In this document: positions 51,201 through 63,200 of the stretch, in pieces | Numbering within the stretch: the first letter of the stretch is position 1 | How the letters are laid out: every line of letters begins with the position of its first letter | NCBI GenBank assembly: GCA_020055645.1 | Contig: CM034547.1 | Span: 70,032,884 to 70,096,883 of the forward strand | From: Tomocerus qinae | Taxonomy: Eukaryota > Arthropoda > Collembola > Entomobryomorpha > Tomoceridae | DNA length: 64,000 bases | Direction: 5' to 3' | The notes under the pieces: generated by a model | Seen by the model: the letters and a program-made list of their open reading frames with translations, nothing else | What the model was told of the DNA's origin: nothing | Database searches by the model: none | Translations under genes and position numbers: made by a program

Positions 51201-54200
51201 CCTGCGATTGACTTGGGCGAGAGGACCTTTGATTTTAGCTGCTTGGTCTGGAGATGTCCGTTCCGTTAACTCTTGGGCTTGTCTACAGTTTAAATTATAT
51301 GACAATTGTCAGTGACGATACAGACCAACAACATGAAGCGAATCGCAAAGCTTCGCTTTAAAAAATTATTAAACAACACAGAGCGTTGGTTAGAAACAAA
51401 AACATTTTTAAGTCCCTTAACTCTGTCCTCTACTATCATGACAGACGAACTTCAAAAACCAAAATACAAAAAAATTTAAAAAGTGGAGCGAACGAGAACG
51501 GTCTATCAAAAATCATTTAGACTATCCAACGAGGCAAGTGCATTCACAATTTTATTGAACAAAAATAGACGAAAAGCATAAAAAATTCAAAAATATACAC
51601 AAAATTGGGCAAAACGGTGTCACTAAACATTATTAAGTCTACTAAGAAGCAGTTAGTGAACAGCTGTAGGCTCTAAGTGACAATGTACAGAAAACAAACA
51701 ATTATTGGCATCACAGCAAAATAGCCTTTATTGCTGTTGGTAATCAGTTTCTTTACTCTACTTGCCTCCGTAGTGTCCTAGACATGAAATTGTATTGTCC
51801 ATCAAATTGTCGATCGTATCGTATGATTATACGTTTCCAATTCCAACCAATCCCAACAGTCACCGAAAGTTAGCAGAAATAAATTATTTTCCATATTAGC
51901 TTCATAAGTACGTATTAAAAATGTAATAATATTATTATATAAAATAATTTTGGGGTGACTAAACTTGTAAAATGATTTCTTATTTGGTCAATTATTATTA
52001 TCAGTATAGGTAGGTTTAAGGAGAATATACATGATCGAAAGGAAATATAGGTATAATAATAGCAAGAATTAGTTGTTTCATCTCTGCTCTATGGAGAGAA
52101 CAGACAGGAAACAGAACTGCCAAAGCCACGTTATTGATAATTTATGCGAAAAGAGCATAAGGAAAATGACAAAGAAGAAATCGAGTACGTACGACACGTA
52201 CGGAGAAAGACCTAGTACGGACCTGTTCAAAGCTTCGACTTTCACCATCATAGGATCAACATCCCCTTTGAAATCCTTCAACTCTTTGATTTGCTTCTTG
52301 ACGGCATCGATGTCTGCTCCAATTACACCGAAATTTGACAGACGATCTTCCGCTCTGTCTAAGAACTTTAACAAAGCCTGCAAGGGAAATAAATATACAA
52401 TGTTATTAAATGTAGTGAAGAAGAGACTGGGAGAATGCAATATGAAATGAGATCCGAGTACCTGAAGAGTGTCATGGAATTCCATTGCCTTCTCCATCGC
52501 ATCGATGAGATTTTCTTCTCGTTTGGCAAAAAGGGCTGTGATGTTATCCCAGGCTGAGTCTAGATCTTCGATATTCTTTTTAATTTCTGGCTTATCTTGA
52601 TCGCCAACAATTTTCATCAGATTCTGTCCCGCCTGTCTGCAGTGATTGACTTCTGGTTTGGCCTTTTCGATATCCTTCTTGATGTCTTGAAGAGCATCTT
52701 GTTGTTTCTGAATAGCTTTTGGTTCTACCGCAGGTGGCTCTTGACTCTTAAGAGTTTCTTGCAAAGCATCTAATTTCTCCATGATAGCCTGGAGCTGTTC
52801 CCAGAACTTCTCAGCCAGGATCAAAGCCTCGTCCAAATTCTTTCCTCGCTGTTTGGTGGCTTTTTGAATCTGATCCCACAGACTGTTGAGCCTATCCAAT
52901 TTTTGTTTGATGTCCCTGACGGCGGGGTCATTTTTGTTCGCCGCTTTGTCAATCACATCTGCTGCTGTTTTCTTGACAGCATTGAATGCATCTTCACGTT
53001 TCTTTACATCGTCAATTATCGCTTGATTGTCGTCTATTTGTTCTCGGATTTTTTCCGGATGGGCAGAAATTGGTTCTGCATTGTTCACTTGATCTGCCGT
53101 GTTCTCCAACGCATTCAGCATACCGTCCAGCTTATCTTTAAATTGACTCGTTTCCTACAATCAAATCCATTCAGTAAATACTCTCGATACTTTTCAAAGG
53201 AATTCTAAATAAATGCATAAATACAGATCACAGGGAAGTGGTTACCTGAAGAGCTTTCTCCAGTTCCAGTTGTTTGTCACGGAGAGCTAGACGGAGAGCA
53301 TTGTAGCGCTCGTTGTCCACGTGCATGATCTCCTGTACTTTTCCAGAGTCGTCTTCATTGCACAATCGCACCAAAGCAGCTCCCGTCTTATTTAGTTTGT
53401 CCACCAGTGGCTTGTGTTCATTGACGGATTGGACAAACGCTTGAGTTTTGTCTTGGAGTTTGATGATTTGGTCTGGACGAATAGCCGGTGTGTCTAAGAC
53501 TCCCATTTCGTCTTCCATCGCATCCATCCATTGATTCAAATCGATGTGAGTGTCGAAGAAATGTTCTGCCAAAGGTAAAGCTTGTTCCAAAGCATTCAGA
53601 CGGTCACTACTCAGTTTGGAAACGGATTCCATTGTTTCCTTGAGGTCCTCTGCCTTCTCTCGTAGAACCGCCGTGTCTTCTCCTTGTGTTGCCTCACGGA
53701 GAACCTTCTTGGCAGTTGCCAGCACATCCCGTACGCGACCCTTCTGACTGGAAATCTCGTCGTTGAGAGCTTTGTGTTCTTGAAGCTGAACTCGAACGAC
53801 GTCCGGCTCGCAACTTGGTTTTTCAGCATCCTTTATTTGACCCTCAATTTCTCTGAACCAATCCAAAAGTTCGTCGATGTCTGTAAGCACCTCCATTGAT
53901 CTCTGAAATAAGATTTTATAATTAAATCATTTGGACCAAATCAGTTAAGATGAAAATACTATCTTTAGGAGCTTACAGCTTTTGACATTTGAATTCGCTC
54001 AGCACGCCGCTGTACTTGTTCACAAATTGCATCGAAACGACGATTGTCACGGGTGACCAGACCTTCAATAGTGGAAGCTCCTTCTCCCGGAGAAATCTGA
54101 CACAACTGTGGACCTACAAGATTGATGACTTCCAAAACTTTGCGCTGATCACTGATTTCATTCTCAAGTCGCTGAATGACCTTTTCTTGAGAATTAAGGC

Positions 54201-57200
54201 TCGTGTTTTCAAGGGACTGCAGAACTCCTTCAGTCTCACTCATCCATTCCGACAAATTGTTGTGACATTCGTGAAATTGCGTTACCAAAGGCAAAGCTTC
54301 TTGCGCATTTTTCAATAAATCAGCAGCCTTGTTTGTGACATCGTTAAATCTTCTTTGAAGAGAGTCCAGTTTGTCCTTAAGCTGAATAGCCTCGTCGTTA
54401 GAAATATTTTTCATCAAATCCAAACCAGCCTCGACAGTGTCATCAACTTGTTTTTCTCGGTCTTTTATCTCCTCTGTCAAGCTCTGCGGAAGATAAACAA
54501 ATAGGTTAGAAGTATTTTTACATCCTTATTTTGCATCTTTTTAATGAACAACTTACAGCAATACGATCCATTTGCTCCAAAAGTTTATCTTTGTGTACAG
54601 ATAGAACTTTGTATTTGTTTAGTCTCTTTTCAATGTCGTCCATCCAGGCAACAAGTTCTTCGTAAGATAAGACCAAATGTCTAAGCCCAGCCTTGGATTG
54701 TTTTAACAGACGGCCTAGGGCTTCTGACTCCTCTACTAATTGACCATAGCGATCTGTCACATCTTGTAATTTGTCAGCTACTGTCACAGCTTCGTCGTCT
54801 CCGACGAGTTCCATTAGATTTTGAGCTACGTCTGCCAGGTCATTGAATTCCGGTTGTTTTTTCAAAATGTTATCATGCAGGGCCTACACCAATTCACAAT
54901 TTATATTAATCAAAGTTTTGTGTGAAGGAATATAAGGATCCATTATCTAAATAACTTACATCATGTTCCTTAATTCTTTTAGCAATTTTATCCTCGTCAG
55001 TTGGAATAAGTGACATATCTTTAAGTTTCTTGCTCATTTTCTCCAACCAATCGGAGAGGGGTCCAATTTTGTCTTGGAAGTTTTTGGCAACCTTCATGGC
55101 TTCCTCCAAAACTCCTTGTCTCTCCTTGGCCCCATCGCATAAATTGCCATAGCGTTCGCCCATGTCTTGCATTTGGCCTTCGATATTCGCTCTTTCCGAA
55201 GGGTCAGCATTGGCAGCAATTTCTTTACCCATTTTGAACAAGGAAGTGACAGATGGTTGTCGGTCCAACAACATTTTGTTCAAAAACTTTTGTTCCTGTA
55301 GCTGAGCTTTGACAACTTTGAAGTCGGCTGATGGAGGTTTCTGGTTGGCTACGAGTTCTTCCATTTCACTCAACCACTTGTCGAGCCCTTCAAAGGCTTC
55401 CTTGAATTTTCCTGATTGTAGCAGTGCGACATCCAACTTCCTCTCCATTTCATTTATCTAATAACAAAAATATTCATTAATAAATACAATAGACTACGGC
55501 ATAAACAAAATAATAAAAACGACCATTCCTAAAAACAATATAATACTCTCACCCTTTCTTTAAGTGCATTCCACTTGTCGTTGAGCTTCTCGAGGTCTTT
55601 TTCCAAACCAGTGGTATTAACCCCGTTAGCAGCGGACTGAATAAGTCCCTGTCCGGATTTGTTACATTCGTCGACTTGTTTGCCCACTGCTTCCACATAC
55701 CTCGCTCTGAATTCCTTGAATTGCTCTTGTTGAGCTCTGATCGTTTCCACATCTCCACCAACAGTTTTTCCAAAGCTCCTTTCCTGTTGTACCAAATCAT
55801 TGATTTCTTCATCGGTATTATGATATGCGTCGTAAAAGGATTCAAGGCGGGCCAAGGTTTTGTCCAAATCCTCTTCTCTTTGTTTCGTTTTGTCTTCCAA
55901 TCTTCCAATTTGTCTTCGGAGAGTTTCGATTTGATCTTTTTGTCCCTTTGCGTCAGCAGCAACTCCTTGACGAATCAAATCTTCTAAAGCAGCCGAAGCT
56001 CCCTCCACATCCTCTCGCTTCTCATGCAGTTTAACAGCAAAATTTTCCACTTCTCGGATTTGACTTTTTACTGTGGGGATATCTCGGCCGATTGGTTTAA
56101 ATCCATTGAACTCATTTTCCAATAGGGCGACTTGAGATCCGATGGCCTTCATAGCTTCTGTGAATTCAGCCATTGCCTTCTGGGCCGACTCCAAATCCGC
56201 AAATCGATCATCCAACTTGGACTTCAAATTGTCAAATCTGTCCATGAGGTCGTCGACTGCGTCTTGGATGTGCTGTCCATCGCATCGTTGTTCGCTGGCC
56301 GAATTGCAAAGATCATCTCCCTGGTTCCGCACGTTGTTCAGCGGTCTCTCCAACTTTTCTGCTTCTTCCTGAATTGCTTTTATTCTCTGCAAAAGTTTCG
56401 GGTCCCGAGCGGCGTCGCCCAGACCATCGTGAGACGCCAATCTATCTTCACAGCGATTCAGAGCGTTTTTCACATCGCGACAGTTGTCGTTGAATTCGTT
56501 GAGTTTGGCTGCAGCGTCTTCCAGCTCCTGTGCCTTGGCCAACACCGCCGCATTAAGAGCTTCCCAGCGCTCCTTCATTTCCTGCAGTTCGTGCTTCACA
56601 CCTTCTTTGTCTCTGTCACAAGCGCTGATGAAAGTGTCTCCGAGTCCACGGCTGGATTCGTACTCTCCTTGATGACGCCACAAATCGTTCTTAAACGCTT
56701 GTACTTCCTTAAGCAGTTTGTCAATGTCGGGTTTCTTAAAGGAGGTGAGGACGAATTTGTCGAACTTGTCTTCTGCCTGAGTGAGCCACCTGAGGAAGGA
56801 GTCCCGTCCTTTGTCATACTTCTTGCAGTGTTCGTTGCATGTCTGCAGACGAGTGTGTCGGTCAACAGTTTCCTTCCGCAGACGATCCCAACCCTTTTGA
56901 ATCTTCTCCATGTTTTGCTGGATGATCCTTTGCTCAGGCTTTCGCGATGTCTTTGCCAAAACTTCCTTTCCTTTGTTCAGAGTCATGATGATTTCGTGCT
57001 CTTTGCTCATCACTTCCTTGTAGATCGGCTCAAACTCCTCGATCTGTTCCTTCAAAATGTCTCGATCCGCAGAAACGAGAAGCTTCTCAGACACACGCGA
57101 AAGAAGATCTTGGAGCCACTCCTGAGCAGCCTCACAAGCTTCGTTGAATTCTACACCATCTTTTTTGGAATTCTCCAGTTCTGCTTTACAATTATCCAGT

Positions 57201-60200
57201 TTCTTCTGACATTGATTGTAGAGTCGTCCGACTTGCGCCAGTTTCTGTTTAATATCAGATTTTGCAGCAGGATCCTGGAGAATGTCACACAACTGTTCAC
57301 CTGCAGCCTCAACGTCAGCCAAAACAGGTCGTTGTCCGTTCAAATTCCTTTCGATGCTATCCAACTTTTTCAGCATTTCTTCTGGATCCCCTTTGTCTGC
57401 AATTAAGTCATCCAAATCATCACTGATCTTGTGTAGATTATCTTGCAATTTATTGAGGTTGGTATAAAAGTCTTGACTGGCCCCAGAAGCGGCATCCAAA
57501 TTCCCTTCTCTGTCATCCAATTTGTGTAATAGGTCATTCCATTTCTGATTGATATTTGCCAGTTTGTCTTCAATTTTTCGACTATCTGGGGAGTTGGGAG
57601 ATGCATGAGCAAGAATGTTGTCCCCAGAATTGTTGAAACTGTCGAGTGTTGGTTTTTGTGCTCGGAACTCATCTCTCATAACGTGCACCTGCTGCATTTG
57701 ATTTTGAACCATTCTTGGGTCGGAGGCAATGGGTCCAAGGACGCCCATCATCTTTTCTTTGGCGTTCAGCCATCCGTTCAAGTTGTCATGTGAGTCGTGA
57801 AACTCCTTCATGCTCTCCAGGAAGTTCACTCTTTGTTTGCATTTGTCTTGTAGATCCTTCCAGCGGTTATTGATTCCCTCAAAATTGTCCAGCAATTGTG
57901 GTGCCCCTGGAACGTTTGGTTTTCTCCGAAGTAAATCGTTGACTTGTGTTCGTGTGCTGTCCAACAGACCTTGTCGATCATACAAGTCTTCTAGGATCGC
58001 TTTTACAGTTCGAAGGACTTTGTCGGCTTCTTCTCGACTCTGCGGAATGACGTCCTTGGGCATCAGACGCTCTTCTTTGTCTAAAAATTGCACGAGAGTC
58101 TTCAGATTGTCGGCTATCTTTTTTATTTCCTCCCGGGTCGAGTCCAGCTCGTTCTGTCTGTCGGTGAGATTCATGCCGATAAGGTTGTAGCGCTGATTGA
58201 TTTCACTCAGCTGTTGCTGCACAGGACTAGCGTCTTCCAAGTTCAGGAATCCCTCTTGACTGGATCTCCTGCTGCCAAATCCACTGGAACCTCCAGGAGA
58301 CATTGGACTTTGACTAATAAAGCCACTAGAAAGCGTTTTTGTGGGTGAGGGACTGCGTGGCTCCGAAGATCGGAAACTAGGCCTCTTCGTAGGAGTCGTT
58401 GGGATTCCTCGCCGACGCGGACTGTCCGATCGTTCACCCCTCGTCACAGCTTCGTAGGCGTTTCCTAATTCGTTCACTTTGTCTATCGTCGTGCTGTAGT
58501 CTCGGTATTCCTTCATAATCGGCTTCAATTCGTCTGACTGTTGCTTGATCAGATCCAAATCGACAGCTACTGGAGTCAGAGTGCTCACTTTAGACTCTGC
58601 TGTATTCAACCAGTTGAGAACTTGGTCACGTAGCTTTTCGTACGCATTCAGGGCATCAGCGCGTGTCTTTCCCATCCTGCTCTTTTCATCTAACGCACCA
58701 TTCAGGTCTTTCCATTGGTTCTCAAGGGCCTAAGTAAAACGCATTGTTTCAATAGCTTTTATTCAAACACCAAAATTGAGTAAAAACAATTATTAATAAA
58801 ATAAATAAGTACCTTGATTTTATCCTTGACCGGCATGGTATCCGTCACATCCTTCTTTGAAACGAGAGTTTTCCCAGAGGAGATTAACTCTTCGAATTCT
58901 CGTCTACGTTCTTCTTTGCGTCGGACAACTTCGTCTAATTGTCTTTGGGCATCCTCGCCAACTAATTTCGTTTCTATGATTTCAAACATGTCCGTAAACC
59001 ACTGATCAAATTGTTTGGAAGTCAAATTGAAGCTGTCTAGATGTGTGGACACTTCATTTAGGAATACGTCACGATCTGTCAATTTGTCCACCAGCTTTTC
59101 GTAGCGAGACAAAACGTCTTTGAGTTTGGTCTCTGTCTTCTTGCTCACGGTGGCATTTCCAGATCTGAGGAGGTCGTTGGCAGACCTGGCCATACTTTCA
59201 ATACTGGGTCGGTGGGAGTCAATGTCTGCATGTAGCATCTTTACTTCTCGAATTTGCTCATCCAGTCTTTCCCTGTTCAGACTGGCCGGCTTGAAAATGT
59301 TCTTTAATTGGGACTCTGCTTGCGTCAACCAATTGGCAACACCATCAACGGCGTCTTGAACACCCTGAGAAGCCACGAGAGCAGAATCCAAATCTTTGAC
59401 GCGATCCCCAAAAGCGTCCAATAAGTTCTTGTAGCGAGTCTCTAGCTCTTTCGTTGTACCTTCGATCGAGTTCCTTTCAGCTGTGGAAAGCTCTTCGCTG
59501 CTATTCAGCAGATTGTTAGCAGACTGCAAAAACACATTTTTATTAGCAGGCTGGTTTTTTCAAATAGAAACAGATAAGTAAAAAAGGACTGACCTGTCTC
59601 ACAGCTTCAATTAGTCTGCCGTTAGTAATGATCTCATTTTGCAAGCTCTTTGCTCGACTGAGTTGATCTTCGATTTGTTTTGGTTCACCAGCAATAGGTT
59701 CAGATAAAACCTTTTGAACACGAGGAGTTACATCTTTAAGCCAAGCTAACGCCTTGTTAAGGGCGTCTTGGAAGTCTTTTTGTTTGTTGCCCAGACTAGA
59801 GAGACGATCGTAGAGCTTATTGGCTCTTGCCAACAGATCCTGTTTAAATTAGAGTTTATCCATTAGCCATATTCTTGTTGAAATTGTAATTTTATTCGAT
59901 TGTTTCTGGTTGAAATTCTAATTAATTCTTTATTAGCATACCTGGTAAACACTTGTCATTTGGGTAACTTCATGCTTTACAGATGACTCTCTAGCTTCTA
60001 AATATGGCAATCGTTGGGGTAAGTTTGTACGGAATTCATTAAGCGTTTGTAAATATTCCTGGAAAAACAATCAACGAGTATGTAGAATTATTTTTCTCAA
60101 TATTGTTTATATGTATTTATTAATACAATTATAATTACGTACACGTGACTCATCAATGAACTTCTGGGCAGACATCGTGATGAAGCGCAAATCTCCTTGA

Positions 60201-63200
60201 TGTGCGATTACATCGCTGACAAACTCTTTCGTGTTGTCTCGTCCACTCGAACTTAAATTGCTTACATTTCTCTCTTTGTCCTCCAAAATGCGAATCGATT
60301 TTTCCATCCAACTCTTGAATGTCGTCACTTCAGTTCTATTGAACAGAAAATATTTAATGAATGGGAAACAGTGAGCCACAAAATACATTGCAGTTTTGTA
60401 AGGAATGTGGAGCTTACTTGTATTTCTTCAATTCGTCTGAAGAAATGGTGAGCTTTCGGAAGAGTTTCTCGGATTGATCCACAACTCTGTCATAACGCGT
60501 TTTCAGTTGCTTTCCATTCTTTTCTAGAGTATTAATTTCTTCTGCAGACAAGACATCTCCACCTGTGGCAACCAACTGGCGGACTTGGTCCAAACAGCTG
60601 CCTACAGGTTGACTGTGATCATCCACATCGTCGCGGATTTGCTTTGAAAATAAAGTCAATGTTATTTGGAGACCACTTAATGAGATAGAAAATAACAAGA
60701 AACTTACACAGAGAGCAACAGTACAAAACAAAAAAAACCAGCGGAATTTACGCTACAAAACGGAACTAGATTTCCCTGAACAATGGAATACCTTGACAAT
60801 GGTCAACTGTTTCTTGATTTCTTCGACGGTTTCCCTAAGCGTATCTTGGTTAGCAAGTCGTCTTTCAACGTCCACCAACCAATCTAGTAAATTCGTGATG
60901 GCTGCATCGCAAGCTTTGTACTGAGCTTCAATAGCGAGCTAAAATCCATGGAATATAAAACAAGCCAATTAATACCTCAAAGACAAAGGAGCACTTAAAA
61001 ACTAATAAATCCCAACCAAGCCGTCAACTCAAATTCGAAACTACAACAGCTTATCAATTAAGTGAAGGTATACATAAATCCCAACAGATTCAACAATTCA
61101 CACTTTCATCAAGTCACTCTAACATTTCACTTTCATATCCATAATGTTTAAAATAAATAACACATCTGTTAACATTTCCCATTTACAATTCCACACGTAA
61201 TCAGCATAGCAGCTGTAAAATCAGACAACACATTTCTATTTCTATAGCCAAATGCTAAGTAGTTGGCTAGTAAGTCTCTTCTAATGAAACTATAAATCTA
61301 GCGGACGAGCCATGCTTTGCACATTAATACGAATCGTCACTATCATCAACTAGACGATTCATCTATAGAAACAGCCAATCCGCATTTCAGTCCACTAACA
61401 CTACAAAGTACAACATCAAATCGACATTTACTCGACATCTCAGTAATTATTATCAGTAATTAATATTAGCAGTAGCATCCGCAAATAAATAACCCCAAAA
61501 CATTCCCACTAAATAACGTCACATAACCAACACAGCGGCGATTTAAATGACTTTTCAGTCTTTAGCTCCCCTGTAAAAATCCCAAAATGTATTTTATATA
61601 AGTAGTAGCCCCACAGCAGCATTTCCCAAATTTCCCGCCGGGCGGCATTAATTCGTAAAATAAACCCAGAGCAAGGAATTAGGAAGAGTAACCCAAAACT
61701 TGTCACTGCCAAAGTAGAAATGTGAAACGACCAAGTATAGGTATGACGGATTTCATATTTAAAGTGTAAGTAAGGAGAATGAACAGGTGGAAGAAAACAG
61801 AGAGGGAAAAAATTAGGAGAAAGTTGCTCGTCTCCTCAAGGTATCAAGTGCTTCTAAAAAGTCGCCCTCTGAGCAACGCTATAGCGTAGAGTGAAAGTAA
61901 CGTTGTTTGTAAGTGTAAGTCAAATGTAAATAGAAAACGACGTGATTGGGTGAGTGGGTCAGTAGAAGTCAATTTCGGTCACAGGCAGATGAGCCAGGAG
62001 CCGAACAAATCATGCAGACACAAGCAGAAATGTATACTTTGTCTGGGAGAGAACGAACTTTTAAAAAACTGAAGTACAGTAGCCAGTACCCATGATTAAT
62101 GAAATAAGGGTATCCCAAACGAAACATCAAAATCATCAGTCAAACCACCAAAGAATGCATTATCCACTAGAAATTGTGTTATTGCAGGGTCGTGTCAGAG
62201 GTTATGTAGCTTAACGACAAAGGACTCATCTAGAATGCCTCTGACCTAATTAGAATAGCAGGGCCGGACGGGGGCGGGTGGGGACCGCAAGTAGCCAAGC
62301 TCCATATTATAATAATAAATATAAACGGTACAGAACGTCTTTAATGAATGAAGGAACGAGCGATTTGCATATTGATGGCCATGCACTGCTTAAGATTCCT
62401 TAAGACCCGTCCAAGTGGGATATTAAATAGTAGTGAGTCGGTGATAAGGGGACGGGAGTGGAGGGAGGAGTGGCAGAAGGCACATGAACGGACATCCAAA
62501 CGGAGAGAGACGAATGTACGGGCGGGAATGAGGTGAAGAATCCCTTGGAATAATAAGCCGAAACGCGGGTAGCCAGTCAGCGAGCCAGACAGCCAAAAAA
62601 GTGCTGCGGAGTGGTGATCGCTTACCCTCGCCTCTGCCGCCACCAAATATCCGTTCTTCCAGGCGTCCACAAGATTCTGGCGGGATTGGTTGACACTGTC
62701 AGTGAGGTAGCCTGCGTCCCCATCAATTATCTTCTCCTGGATGGCCGCTGGGAGAGGGACGATGCGTCCCGTACCTGGCTCCTTCACCACCGTCGTGTTC
62801 GGCTCGATCAGCCCCGCGGCGATCGCCTCGTTCAGGGACAGGGAAGGACTTTTCGCGGGAGACCTAAACTCTTTAGACTCCTCACTGGGATCCGCATAAG
62901 GATTAGTGAACTGGCCTGAGACGGCGTTGTAGAGAGAGTAGTCAAGAGCGGAAATGAGACTGAGAGGGGTTCGGGGTGTGAGGATTAGACCTGAGTCAAT
63001 GGCCGCGGCCAGAGGAACGATGTGGTTCGTAGCGGTATTGAACACCGTCGACTTGTCGGGATCTATCAGAGCCAGGTCGAAACCCGAGGATAATTTTACC
63101 AGTCGCTTTTTCAGCGTGTCTTTCACAATAGCAGAGTTCGGGTCGATCGCGTTGATGTCGATCGCCTCTTTGAGACTCATTGGGGAGTCGACGCCTACCG

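Noticed and set aside
56132-57406. 424-codon open frame on the plus strand
   Set aside because: Exactly antisense to the large spectrin exon; Leu/Phe-rich composition is what reverse-complemented coiled-coil DNA gives. No splice or start context.
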